Shown here one piece after another: positions 35,286 to 45,826 of a stretch of DNA of 64,000 nt. The notes beneath the pieces were generated by a model. The model worked only from the letters and a program-made list of their open reading frames with translations, made no database searches and was not told the origin of the DNA. Made by a program: the position numbers and the translations under genes. The stretch comes from Mortierella sp. BCC40632. Its lineage: Eukaryota; Mortierellomycota; Mortierellomycetes; Mortierellales; Mortierellaceae. Location of the stretch: contig WAEK01000013.1 of assembly GCA_011634665.1 (NCBI GenBank), positions 914,501 through 978,500 on the forward strand, read 5' to 3'. Each line of letters starts with the position of its first letter. The stretch's first letter is position 1.

Positions 35286-38200
35286 CTATTCAAGTCCTTG
35301 AAGACCTTGGATATCATTGCCACCAATGCCTTGACCCCATGACCGCCGGGTATGTGCTTTGGATCTTGACATGGATGAGGATGAAGACGAGGACGAGGTC
35401 GAAGAGTTGGACAGCGCTGTTGACAAGGGTGGACGAGATTCAGTTGAATGATCCAGCTCACTGCAAGTCTCTATATTTTTTGTTGTCTCGATCGTCTTGG
35501 TTTCGACACTTGCGTCCACTCCTTTGATCTCATCCTGCGGCGGTGATTGAGATTGAGGTTGAGGTTGAGGCTGAGGTTGAGGTTGAGGTTGGAGTGGAAG
35601 CTGAGGTAGCTCTTGAATAAATCGTCTAGTACTCGAACCCATCGAAATAGTTGAGAACGATCTTGGCTTGGACACTCCACTCGTTGTCGTTGTCGCTGTC
35701 GCCGTCGTTGTTGTCGTCGTTGCCAGGAAATCCGGCACTGTATCCTCTTTCAACGAGGTCGCCTGCGAGGACGTTGATGATAAAGTGATGTCCGTACCAT
35801 GACCAGAGCCACTTTTGTACGAACTCGAACCGCTAACCGACGATGACGCTTCTGTAGAACTCAAACTCAGGTCCGGACTCGTCCTACTCATACCTACTCC
35901 ATAATCCTTTCGATGATTACCAAAGCTTCGTCGTTGACTACTATTATCTAATGTGTTGATCCCACTATTGCTCGCATTACAACTGAACCGCTTCAACTCC
36001 TTCGCCTGGGGTTTAGGGTGGAAGGATTTGTGTTGTAATACATCCACGCCAAATAAAAAATCCTGCACAACTTCTTTCTCGGCTCCTTTATCCGTCTCCT
36101 GCTTCACACCCAATCCTGCTTGTCCCATCAAGGGTGTCGATTGTGACATTGAGGAGCGGTTTGATGTCGTCATATTTCCTCCCTTCTCCAAAGAGTTGAG
36201 TGCCGCCGATGCATTGCCAGCATATTTCGTAGGCTTGTTCACGTTTGTTGAAAGATAATCAAATGTCGTATTTACATTGTTTAGACCCCATCCATCTGCC
36301 AAACCCGTATTGTCTCTTTCCAACCGATAGCTCTTGATACTGAATCTCGACAGTTTTTTGGGCTCAGGAGGGCTAGGAGCACCGCTTCCATTGTCACCCG
36401 TTCCAAGAATATCAGCCGTTGAGATACCGTCCTTGAACGACGTCAGTGGAGGAGGACTATGTTTAGGCTCTCTGTTTGGACTGGCTTGACGAGCAGGACT
36501 CTGCTTGGGCTCTCTGCTTGGGCTGGCTTGTCGGGCAGGAGAAAACGACAAGGCCATGCCTAGATGATCCTCAGTCACTTCAGCAAGCGCAAGTGTCTGC
36601 GACCGAGACTCTCTGAGCGATGAGAACCCTCCAAAGGACGTCTTTAGTACACCACGCTGAGGAACTGTCACAGATTCGGCTGCCGCAATCGTGACTTGAG
36701 GAGTTAGACTCATCGAGTCTCTGAATGATCCAGATCTCCTTCCAGAGTGTCGCCGAGGTTTTCCTCCTACAGGCGAATGAGCCTGTGCCTGAAGGCTCTC
36801 AGTAACACCCTTTAGACTTTCCAGAGTTGAATCTCGCTTGTTGCTCAATCCAGATTCATTCCGCCTGGACACACGGCAGGATGGGGCTCGCGAGGCATAT
36901 GGTGAAAGATTCGGGGTTTTGGCGCGCACTGCAGCTCCCACTCCAGAGACCGTCTTGGGTTGGCCCAGAGACAAGGCTCCACCTAGTGTCGAGCAGATTG
37001 GTCGAAGATCAACTCGGTCTGTAGCTGAAGGTTCAGATGACCATTGAATATCCATTTGATCTCGTACCCATTCGATCATATGACTGTCGTCCTCTTCCAG
37101 ACAAGACCATTCCAGCTGCTGCGCCATTGCTCGAGCCATAGACAAGCCTTCGATTAAGACAGACTCGCCTCTCCGAATTACATCCACATGGCCAAAGGCA
37201 TCCTGAAGAGTTGGCTCCGTCTCTACCTTGACTTGGAGTTGGATCGGTGAACGAGTATCAAGAGAAGGTGTTGATGCTGAAATCTTCAAGTGGAACACTT
37301 CCTTTAGATCGTCTCCATCCTTTTCAGCATCTTTTTCCTGAACCCTGCCATTCTCAACCACTCTTTCTGACCGATGAAGAACCAATGGCTGCAATCGAAC
37401 AAGGGAGGGTGGCTGTTGAAATGACGCTGTGGAGAATCCGTGGCTAGTTTTACCGAGAAGTCGCAGTCCAACGGAATCAGCCGTACTAAGGGCTCGCTGG
37501 TGAAGTCGAGTCGTCCAAGGAAGTTCATGTCCGACAGCACAGACTCGAGAGCGGTTATATTGCATCTTGATAGAAAACACAATCCGTGGACGTGGAGAAG
37601 CGACTTTGGTCGAGTCAACTGAGGGGTATCGCTCCGTGTGGTGGTCGTCATGCGAAGGTGATGGAGAGGTCGACGAATCCAGCATGTGAACAAAAGGGTG
37701 TCGGTGATTGGCAAAGACGACACCGCTCCTGCAGAATAAATGATAGACAGCGCCTTGCGAGACCAACCAACAGAGGGAGATGAAACGGGTAAATTAGAAA
37801 AGAGAGTTGCTATGGCATTGAGGTTTTTTTTTCTTTTTCATATTTCACATGGATCAGTGGTTGGCTCACCTCGTCTTTCATGCCCCTGTTCTAGGAGTGC
37901 TGGATCCTCGCAACACTCCAGGCCGATTGCCTGTGATGGTCCTGGTTGAGTGACATCGACCTTCAAACCGTTTGTCGAAGCAAGTCCCTCCTCAGAGCTA
38001 TTGCCGGGTTGACTCTGGTGGACTGAGGGTGGTAGAGTGGGCGGATGGGCGTCAACTTGGTTCGTGATTGGCTTGTCGACCAAGATTTTCGAAGCGCAGA
38101 GTCGTGAGCAAATGCAGATGTTGGGTGATAACGTCTGGGTATCCAACAGAGGTGCACCCTGCAGTCAAGTACCACATAGGACCGTTAGATAGACGGATTG

Positions 38201-39247
38201 TCGAGAAAATCCCGAGTTAGAGTCCGATGAGAATATATACACAATTTCGTAACAAATAAAAAAACGAGGTATCGGATAGAGAAGTACGAGATCGATTAGG
38301 TGAAGAGAGGGGAGAGAGAGAGAGACCAATCTACCTTGAGATGTCTTTTGAACCCTGACGAAATAAGAGGATCCTGCTCGGGTACCAGCGTCGCCCTTGT
38401 TGCTTCTCGTGCCCAAATCCGCTGCGCATGCGAGCTCTATTTTGCCAGGTTAGGACACCAGTGGTTAAAGTTGAATAGTCAGTAAGAGGGATATCCCTAT
38501 GCTTTTGCTTGCACTTTTTGTTGCATCTGAGAAAGGGAAAACAATCCTCCCCCTCCCCCTCCCTTCTCTCTTTTTTCATCGTTTTTTTAATGGCCCATGT
38601 CGACTCTTGCTAAGAAGGAATGAAAAGGAAAAAAGAAAGAAAGAGAATGGAAGAAGAAAAAACAAAACTCACCAATATCCTTTGCAGCCTATGCACGATC
38701 CTTTGTGAGAAATTGGGTTGGATATCCTTCTCTGTCACGACAAGGATAGCTTGTCCGGGGTATGACCGTGCCAACAAGGAAGCAGTCGTCAAAGCCTGTC
38801 AGTACCGCACATGGAATGATTCGAAAAGGACGATAGGTTCCGATTTTTGGGATAGGGCATTTTTTTAGGGGGTTTCAAGACCGTTATGTTATCCCAGCCA
38901 CATCCCAAGGATGAACGAGCGTAGTATGATCAAAAAGAAGAAAAAAAGAAAAAAAAGAAAAAACGACGAACATGGTGAGTTTCTGTTGCTTTGCATATCA
39001 CTGTGCTGGTGGATAGCACTCTTGCTCCGTGCATAACGTGCTCCACACACACACACACACACACGCACACACACACTTCTTTCTTTCGGTCGGCATCCCA
39101 TATGCATCCGACGCTCTGAAATGAATTCACCTCTTTAGCCCGCCCGCCGCTGTCTTCACACAAGACAATTCTGTCTCTGGGTTGTTTGCCTACCTCACTC
39201 CCTTCTAGAACGCCCAATGGAGCACGGATAGTCGGAAATTCGTTCAT
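35286..39247 (-). CDS. Unrecognised 1032-residue protein, structured N-half and Ser-rich C-half
   Basis: I do not recognise this family. Five exons join in frame: 39247-39131, 38795-38673, 38436-38335, 38158-37870 and 37753-35286. Donors are GTGAAT, GTGAGT, GTAGAT and GTGAGC; acceptors are GACAG, AATAG, CTGCAG and CGCAAG. The N-terminal ~150 residues look folded (DRIVLCEDSGGRAKE, QAILVVTEKDIQPNF, NICICSRLCASKILVDKPI). A second folded-looking block spans about 210-450 (GAVYHLFCRSGVVFANHR, PRIVFSIKMQYNRSRVCAV). The remainder is Ser/Pro-rich with a PQPQ repeat coded at about 35545-35590 and a duplicated QASPSREPK/QASPNREPK motif. The start is uncertain: the first ATG lies only 124 nt after the stop of the next upstream gene, and no AG acceptor is available to extend the frame upstream. 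Confidence 0.6.
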
Positions 39248-39371
39248 TGAGGAGCATTTTTGCCCAGAGAGAGGCAAAACCAAGGCATTAGCAGGAACAA
39301 AAGCAGTTAGTCAGACTTGATCTGAGCGCGCATGTGAACCCCAGTCCTCTTTTTCGTCATCATCATCATCA

Positions 39372-40247
39372 TCATCTTTTTCTTCCACCATGAACCAACA
39401 CCTCCTTCATGGGGGTAATAAATGCTGGAAAAGAAATAAATATATTATATATTTTCTCCTGCTCCTTACCTCCCACCACGATAAAATCCCATCTCCGGCG
39501 ATCTGGGATCGCCTCCTGAGGAACTGTCTTGAGTGGAAGAGTCGAACCCTGTCTCGACATGCCTGACCCCGTCAAGGGTGCCCTGTCCAGTAATGGAGAC
39601 GATGACACAGATGACAGAGACGAGGATCCAGAAGAAGCAGAAGACGATGGCGATGAAGCCGATGATGCAGATGACGAAGAGGAAAAAGTCCTCTGCTTAT
39701 GGCCACTCGGCTCCTTCTTCTCCATGGACGACAAAAGTGATGCTGTCACGTCGGTCATGTTTGGTACTGAGCTTTCAGCACTCCTTGCTTGTTGCTGTAC
39801 AGATGATGGAGACAACAGAGCCAGGCCACGCAGTGCTGGCTGCTCCCGTTGCTCCTGCTGCTCCCGTTCCTGTTCCTGCTGCTGCTCCTGCTGCTGCTCG
39901 TGTTGTTGCTGCTGCTGTTGTTGCGCTTGTGAGGATCGCATGGACAAAGAATGAGGATTGCTGACGGCATCAGAGACTTGTGCCTGAGCAGCCAAAAGGA
40001 CTCCAGCCTGGGCCGCAGAGACAAAGCGGCGCGGAGAACGATACAAGATCAGGAGGCGAAAGAGTGTGGAAGCCACGAGGCAAGACATGATCCCCGTTGC
40101 CACTGTCGCAGCCACTGTGGCGGTCGTGGAGGTTGACGAAAGCGGCCATGCCGAAGCTAGAGCCCATATCACCGAGGTCAGAGCGATCCATGCGGACGTA
40201 GAAGGCGGCTGATCCAGTAGAGGTGTGTGCTGGGTCAGGCCTGCCAT
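39372..40247 (-). CDS. Unrecognised Ser/Gln-rich protein with N-terminal membrane segments
   Basis: Exon 40247-39470 codes 259 residues and ends at a good donor (VVG then GTAAGG). A 45-nt intron with a TTTTCCAG acceptor leads to a short exon, 39424-39372, giving 276 residues in all. The N-terminus has two or three hydrophobic stretches (AWIALTSVIWALASAWPL, ATVATGIMSCLVASTLFRLL, AAQAGVLLAAQAQ). A Gln/Glu-rich tract and Ser-rich spacers follow, then RRRWDFIVVG. The intron is shorter than its neighbours' and the final exon is nondescript, so the 3' structure is doubtful. This exon may instead belong to the 5' end of the next gene (35286-39247). Confidence 0.5.
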   Translation of the reverse strand: MAGLTQHTPLLDQPPSTSAWIALTSVIWALASAWPLSSTSTTATVAATVATGIMSCLVASTLFRLLILYRSPRRFVSAAQAGVLLAAQAQVSDAVSNPHSLSMRSSQAQQQQQQQHEQQQEQQQEQEREQQEQREQPALRGLALLSPSSVQQQARSAESSVPNMTDVTASLLSSMEKKEPSGHKQRTFSSSSSASSASSPSSSASSGSSSLSSVSSSPLLDRAPLTGSGMSRQGSTLPLKTVPQEAIPDRRRWDFIVVGGKEQEKIYNIFISFPAFITPMKEVLVHGGRKR

Positions 40248-41630
40248 GCGTCGTTCGACAAGGGATGGCGTAGAGATGCGAGAGAAAGGGGATAGGTAGT
40301 GGGGGAAAAGAAGAAGAGGAACGATTGAAAGAGTGCAAGGGGGAAGAAAAAGGCGCACGACTGCAGGCCGCTGCCGGGGCGGGGTCCTCTGAGGGGGTGA
40401 GAGGGAGACAAAGACTCGGTTGTCAGAAGAGTGGATGATATGGTGTGTAACCCAGCCAACGACTCTTATATTTTTTCTTTTTCTTTTTGGCGGATTAAGT
40501 GGGTATCAAGCAGCTGTGGGAGAAGATAAAGGAGCGTGATATGGTGGGAGAGAATGGGGCGTGGCAGTTGGGCGCAAGCGGATCCTTTCTTGGAGTTGGA
40601 GCTGGATCCTAGAATGGCAAAGGTGGATGAGGAAAAGGATGCTGAGCAGATGGTGCAGAATCGACCGAATGGACGACCGATTGTCCTCGGAGAGAGAGGG
40701 AGAGAGAAAGAGAGAAAAGAAGATAAAAAAAAAAGAGGTGGCGGGAATAAAGAGAGATAAGGAGTGGACCACCAGGGTGTGGGGCGTGGCATTGTGGGTC
40801 AAGGGGAGGGATGGCCAAAGAATGCGATGCAAGTGGTAGGGATGGATGGTATGTTGTAAAACGATGGAGCAAAAAGAATGAGAAAGAAAAGAGAGAGAGA
40901 GCGAGACGATGAGTGAGCGGAGCGAGAGAGGGATGTTTAGAAGGAGAGAACAAGAGTATGTAATATAATGTATGTATGCTGTATGTGGGAGAGAAAGAGA
41001 AGAGAGAGAGAGAGAGAGAGTGAGAGAAAGTGAGAAAATGAGAAGGCGAAAAAAAAGCCGTCTCGCTGTCCTGTTGACGGAGGCAGTGCCGTGCGTGGCG
41101 AATAAGCTTCTCTCGGTGCAGTCACTCCACTCTGTGGACGCGAATGTGACAGCAAAAAAAAAAAACATACAAGACAGAAAAGAGGCGCCAGACGGGATGT
41201 CTCTCGTCCTTTGCTGCAAACACCCCCCTTCTCCTTGCCTATGCCTGCCAGACCGCTTTCATTCTTCTTCATATCCACGTGGTCTCTATCTCTCTCCCTC
41301 CTTCTCCTTCTCCTCTGCGCTACTGACCATCGAGTCGAGCTCCTTCCTCTATTCTTCTCTCCCGAGACGCGGAATGGTGATACCAGGGCACAGAGACATA
41401 GTCATGCGACTAGCTATTGTTCCATGAAGAACCCAACTATACTTTGTCCATTCTATCCTGTTTACAGGCCTTGGAGACTTTTAGCATGCACCATGAGCCA
41501 AGCATAGATGCCAGATCCCATAGCCTCAAGAGCGTAAAAAAAGAGCAAGAGAGTTGTCTCTACAACTCTGCCAGCCAGGTCGTTGGGGGCGGAGAGCAAG
41601 TGACGAGGGAAGGAGGGAGGGAGAAAGAGC
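40248..41630. other. Intergenic upstream of the Ser/Gln-rich protein, no gene seen
   Basis: A 1.4-kb region between the U6 terminator and the gene starting at 40247. It contains GA-rich simple sequence (for example 40690-40740 and 40980-41035) and a TATAAG-like motif near 40475 on the minus strand. Frames here are Arg/Glu- or Ser/Leu-biased shadows. Confidence 0.6.
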
Positions 41631-41750
41631 AAAAATAGTTGCCCCGGAGGGCTATCCACTCAAGATATACGTGTCATCCTTGTGCAGGGGCCATGCTAAT
41701 CTTCTCTGTATCGTTCCATTTTTGAAAGATGTAGTGCATAAAGCAACTAC
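41631..41750 (-). ncRNA. SNR6: U6 spliceosomal snRNA gene
   Basis: The minus strand over 41718-41671 carries the near-invariant U6 core: ACAGAGA (41709-41703), ATTAGCATGGCCCCTGC with the catalytic AGC triad (41697-41695), and AAGGATGACAC. A 5' stem-loop fits GTAGTTGC/GCACTAC at 41750-41731. The RNA ends in a hairpin of ATAGCCC against GGGGCAACTAT, followed by T5 (41635-41631), a Pol III terminator. A TATA box sits 31 nt upstream of the inferred 5' end. Total length of about 115-120 nt matches U6 (107 in human, 112 in yeast). U6 forms the catalytic core of the spliceosome with U2. No intron interrupts this copy. It lies about 160 nt downstream of the Dbf2/Sid2 kinase stop, on the same strand. 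Confidence 0.95.
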
Positions 41751-41773
41751 ATTAGTCCGTTGATCTCTTCGGA

Positions 41774-41781
41774 TATTTATA
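41774..41781 (-). promoter_or_regulatory. TATA box of the U6 gene
   Basis: TATAAATA on the minus strand begins 31 nt before the inferred U6 5' end, the spacing expected for a Pol III type 3/TFIIIB-dependent U6 promoter. Confidence 0.75.
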
Positions 41782-41911
41782 CTCTCCTCGACCAAAAGAT
41801 TCAAAAATTATGGGACTTGAAACGAGTCACAAAGTCACAAAATTGGATATTTAAAAAAATTGTTACTGCTTATTTTTTGGTTTTACTTTTCCCTTCTCCT
41901 TTCCCCCCCCC

Positions 41912-42459
41912 CTACTCTTTCACCAGTGTTGATGGAGGATGGTGTCGAAAAGTGAAACCAACAAATGCTCCCTTCCAGGGTTCTTGAGCCTGCAAGATAT
42001 AAGGAAGTGATCCACTACTCTGGTTCAGGATATCTCCTTCTGGACCATTTCCTTTTCTCTCCACCGATAACTCTCCATTCTCAGGACTTCCTTCGACAAC
42101 ACCACTGCGAGCGTCTGCTGCAAGGACCGCATCATGGACTTGGGCTTGACGTAGCATCACATCTCTATATCCTGCCATATCCTCTGGATTCGAAAAGTCA
42201 TCAAAGTAGCTTGTGTCTGTTGGCGAGGACAGCACGGGGACAAATAGTGTATCCTATCGGGGTTTTCATCAGGAGAAAAAAAAAATGTCTCCAAAGGATA
42301 AGTAAACCAGGAAACATTTCAGACAACCCCTTCTTGTTTCTCCGAATGATACTCAACACGTTACCATTGATCTAAGGTTGGTCCAATTCAGACCTTTGAA
42401 CCACGGGTGACTCTTGACCTGCTGAACCGAAGTATATCGATCTTCTCTATCGGCGATCA

Positions 42460-42520
<61 letters not shown>

Positions 42521-45311
42521 GAGAGAGGTATCATGAATTAGCATTCTAAATAGAGTCCTCTTTGTCCAGGGGAAATCAATAACACCACCACCACCACCAT
42601 ACCAAGTACTTACTTCGTAATCAGATCCCATGCTTCGTCCGTCAAGTTGAACTCTAGATTCTCCTCGGTATCATACATCGGTCTCTTCAACACTTTTCGC
42701 CAATGCCACACATTCACACAGGTCTGTCGTGTATCCTCCGCCTGGAATGGACTATACCCACTCAAAAACTCAAACAGAATACAACCCAACGACCAATAAT
42801 CCACTCCATAATCATATCCTTTGCTCGCCAAGATCTCGGGTGCCATATAGTCCGCCGATCCAACAATCGAATAGGCCCTACGGATTCCTTCGTTTCGATG
42901 AATCTCTGTCTGCGGTTGTTGTTGTGAAGGTAGAAGGGATGATACTGGTTGATCCCGGAGACCTTGACCCTGGGCGTGAAGATTCAACAGACTGTTGTTC
43001 GCAAGTGGAACAAGTGAAGAAGAAGAACCATTCCAAAGAAGGTGGGATGGAGAGCGATGCAACAATCCATTCAAATTGGCAAAACTACCACCTGTACCCA
43101 ACTTCAAATGACCTTGCAACATCGATCCATGTTCCAGCCCTTCTAATCCCTGAAGAGCCGTTGCTGGCATCATGATCGAGGACCCACCGGACCGTCTCAA
43201 GGTTGGCATCGTTGGTTCCATACTATTCTTGACTTCATTCAACCTTGCTTGCATCGCCGCGATTCGACTTTCTGCCAATTGACCCTTGGACAAACCAAAG
43301 TCAGTCAGTTTGATATGTCCTGTTCGATCAATCAAAAAGTTTTCTGGTTTAAGATCTCGATGAATATACCCTTGTTGATGCAAGGCATCGATCGCTAGAA
43401 CCATCTCTGCAAAATACAATCTCGTCTCTTCTTCTCGGAGTACACCCCTTGCTGTCAACATGGTTCGAATATCTCCTCCTGGAACAAATTCCATCGCCAG
43501 ATAGACATGATCCCGATCCTGAAACGAATACAACAATTTGACATGCCATTCAGATTGTGTCGCTGTTAGGACATCCCGTTCCGTTAGAATATGTTGTACT
43601 TCATCTTGAAGATGAAGATGTCGTTTCGACATGCGCTTTAACGCACATAATTCATTCGTGTCCGTCTTGCGTGCCAAAAAGACTTCTCCGAAACCACCTT
43701 GACCAACTTGGGTGAGAATCTGAAATTGAATCGCTCGTGCCCTGGTCCGGCGTTGACGGAGAGTGTTGGTCTCCTGTGAAGAAAACTCTTTCCAGGCTGA
43801 ATTGGCCTGTTCTCCCGCCAGCTAAGCAAGACAAAAGGGTGAAAATACTTGACGCTATCAGAGATCACGATCGGAAGAAGAAAGAAAAAAAAAAGAAAAA
43901 AAAAGGAAAAGAATAAAAGAAAAGGGGAGAAGGAGAGGTAGTAAGGCACGCCTTTGAAGAACATACGCGTCTCAGCTGAAGCTTCTTCTTGAATTCTTGA
44001 AGTCGTTCTCGCCTGTTCTTTAGGTAGCTTAGCAAGTCAATGTAGTGGTCCAAAAAATCTAGGGATTCTCGAGTTATTAAAAGTGTTCCTAGAAGATGCC
44101 CATGCGTAAAAAAAAACCAGCTAAAAAGAGGGGTGACAGTCATTGCACTTACAGACATGGGCACTGCGACTCTTTCGGAGGGTTGCTGCCGATGGGGTAA
44201 TGACCGAGCTTCCTTTAATCCCCGAGTGTTTTCCCACACAAGCCAAAAGCGAGGGCTGGGGATGCTCCGGAGGAATTGCACAGGACAACGTAGTCGTACT
44301 TGAAGATCCTTCTTCTCCTTCCCCTGAACACGGATCACCTTCCTCCTGTTGCTCCAATGGATCGTCATCATACGTCTCTTCCTCGTCACTGTCCTCATCA
44401 CTCTCCGCCACTCTCCCGTCCTCTTCCTCTGCGCCATGCTCAAAGATGCAGGACAGGCTTGGGAGTGGTGTCGCTGGAGTGGGCAGATCCTCTTCTCGTA
44501 CACGACAATCCTGACTTTTGGGCGTGATCAGTATCGGACTCGGGCCCGCCGCACCACCCCGTCCTTGAAGAGAGGAGGGGTTGCTGCATTGAGGGTGTGG
44601 TTGGAATAAAGGTGTGGATGGTAGCGAATCCTGTGAAGGCAGAGGTGGAAATATAGATGGCTTTGCAGTGTCCTGATCTTCACACTGCCATGGTGACGGA
44701 TCTGTATTCTTCTTGGTCGTTGGTTCTTGCAACCTTTCGTTTCTGGTTGAAAGTGAGAGCGATGGGACAGTTACGGGCGACGGTTTGGGCGACAAGGCCG
44801 TTGAGGAGGTAGGGTAGGCGCGTACATGAGTCAACGAATAGTCGAATGGGTGTTCGTGTTCATATCCAAACATGGATTCACATTCGTAAAGGCTATGCTG
44901 TGCCTGAAGACTACTAAAGGCGCGTTCAAGTGCATCGTCGAGGTCGCTTCCTCCGCTTTCCAGGTCTTGTAACACTTCTATCCTTTCATCTTCTTCCTCA
45001 GACACTGTCTTTTCTAGTCCTGCACCTTTATGACCACATGGAACTGGGAAGGTCCCTGCTCCTGCCCCTGGGGAGAGCAGTCGCTGTTGGCGTGACTGTA
45101 CTGGCCACGAAGTTGGGAATGCACACTTCAGACCGTCCGCGTGCATCCGACCAGCAGAGTCACGCTTGTCATCGCGATCCATTCGCGAAAGGGTCTGAAT
45201 ATTGTTATGATGAATACTCCTGTTACTGTCGGTCTGGGATGGCGATGTGCGGGGTATTGGGGTGGGAGAAGAGAGCACTGTTGCTAGGGGTATCATGGAA
45301 GCCTTGGCCAT
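41912..45311 (-). CDS. SID2: Dbf2/Sid2-type NDR/AGC kinase (MEN/SIN pathway)
   Basis: Five exons, 45311-44153, 44058-43967, 43821-42614, 42461-42365 and 42253-41912, give 965 residues. The first ~385 are disordered and acidic/Ser-rich. Next comes the Mob-binding helix region (FLDHYIDLLSYLKNRRERLQ), then the kinase: GQGGFGEV (457-464), Lys479, HRDLKPEN (Asp573), DFG (591) and APE (744). The activation-loop Ser is in RAYSIVGSADYMAPE; the AGC tail has TSYFDDFSNPEDM; the hydrophobic motif is FVGFTFRH, diagnostic of Dbf2/Sid2 rather than Cbk1/Orb6. With Mob1 it drives mitotic exit or septation. About 150 residues separate DFG from APE, a large insert. The exon 1/2 acceptor (CCCTAG after a TAATAAC branch site) avoids in-frame stops at the other AGs. 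U6 lies just downstream. Confidence 0.92.
42463..42520. repeat. T42/A16 homopolymer block in a kinase-gene intron
   Basis: On the plus strand there are 42 T followed by 16 A. In the transcript this is U16 followed by A42 ending directly at the AG acceptor of exon 4. Confidence 0.9.
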
Positions 45312-45826
45312 GGTTGTGTGAGTATGAATGTATGAGTGAGTGAGTGAGTGAGTGTATTGAGACGAAAGCAAGGCAGGAAAGGTGGTGCAGCGGGTTTGAG
45401 ATGAGGAAAAGGGGGGGAAGACGCCGGAATGGATGGAGAATGAAGAGCAGGAGAGGTCAATTGTTAATGGCAAAACCATGGAATGGCGCACGGAGCACCA
45501 GTGCTGCATCTCACCAACGGACAAGCACCGTGCAAGTACCTCGTAGGATACCAACGTCCTACCTGTTGGTCTAGGATGAATCAGACGCTGGAATCGGTTC
45601 ACTCCTGCAGGCGACAGGCTCCTACGGGCTATCTTGTCCTTGGCGCGTATGCAACTCTGAGGCGCATACATCATCTATTGGTGAAGACCACAATAATAAT
45701 AATAATAATAATAAAAAGAGTAATAATATTGGTCCTTTTTGTTTGTTTGTTTGTTTGTTCGTTTTATTCGGTTCTTGCTTGGTTTTTATCGGGCAAGGGA
45801 AAAAAAGAAAAAAAGGCACCGCACCT
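45312..45826 (-). other. Spacer between TPR stop and kinase start
   Basis: 515 nt between two minus-strand genes, so it carries the nucleoporin 3' end and the kinase promoter. It has a short (AAT)n run near 45694-45715, TTTG repeats near 45739-45760 and a GAGT repeat near 45333-45353. No gene is seen. Confidence 0.6.

Noticed and set aside
37304..37723. Alternative frame in the first part of the large exon of the unrecognised 1032-residue gene
   Set aside because: A ~65-nt intron (37453-37389) could be drawn to use it, but the CGCAAG acceptor at 37754 keeps one uninterrupted frame through the whole exon with matching phase, so the alternative is a shadow frame.
38331..38579. Argonaute-like string (YPSRILLFRQG) in a frame of exon 3 of the same gene
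   Set aside because: It resembles a PIWI motif only over a few residues; neighbouring exons are not Argonaute, and the frame RIWAREATRATLVPEQD joins both neighbours in phase.
44059..44152. Acceptors TTCTAG or TTTTAG for kinase exon 2
   Set aside because: In the required phase each gives an immediate or near stop. The CCCTAG acceptor after TAATAAC keeps the frame and yields the expected Mob-binding helix.
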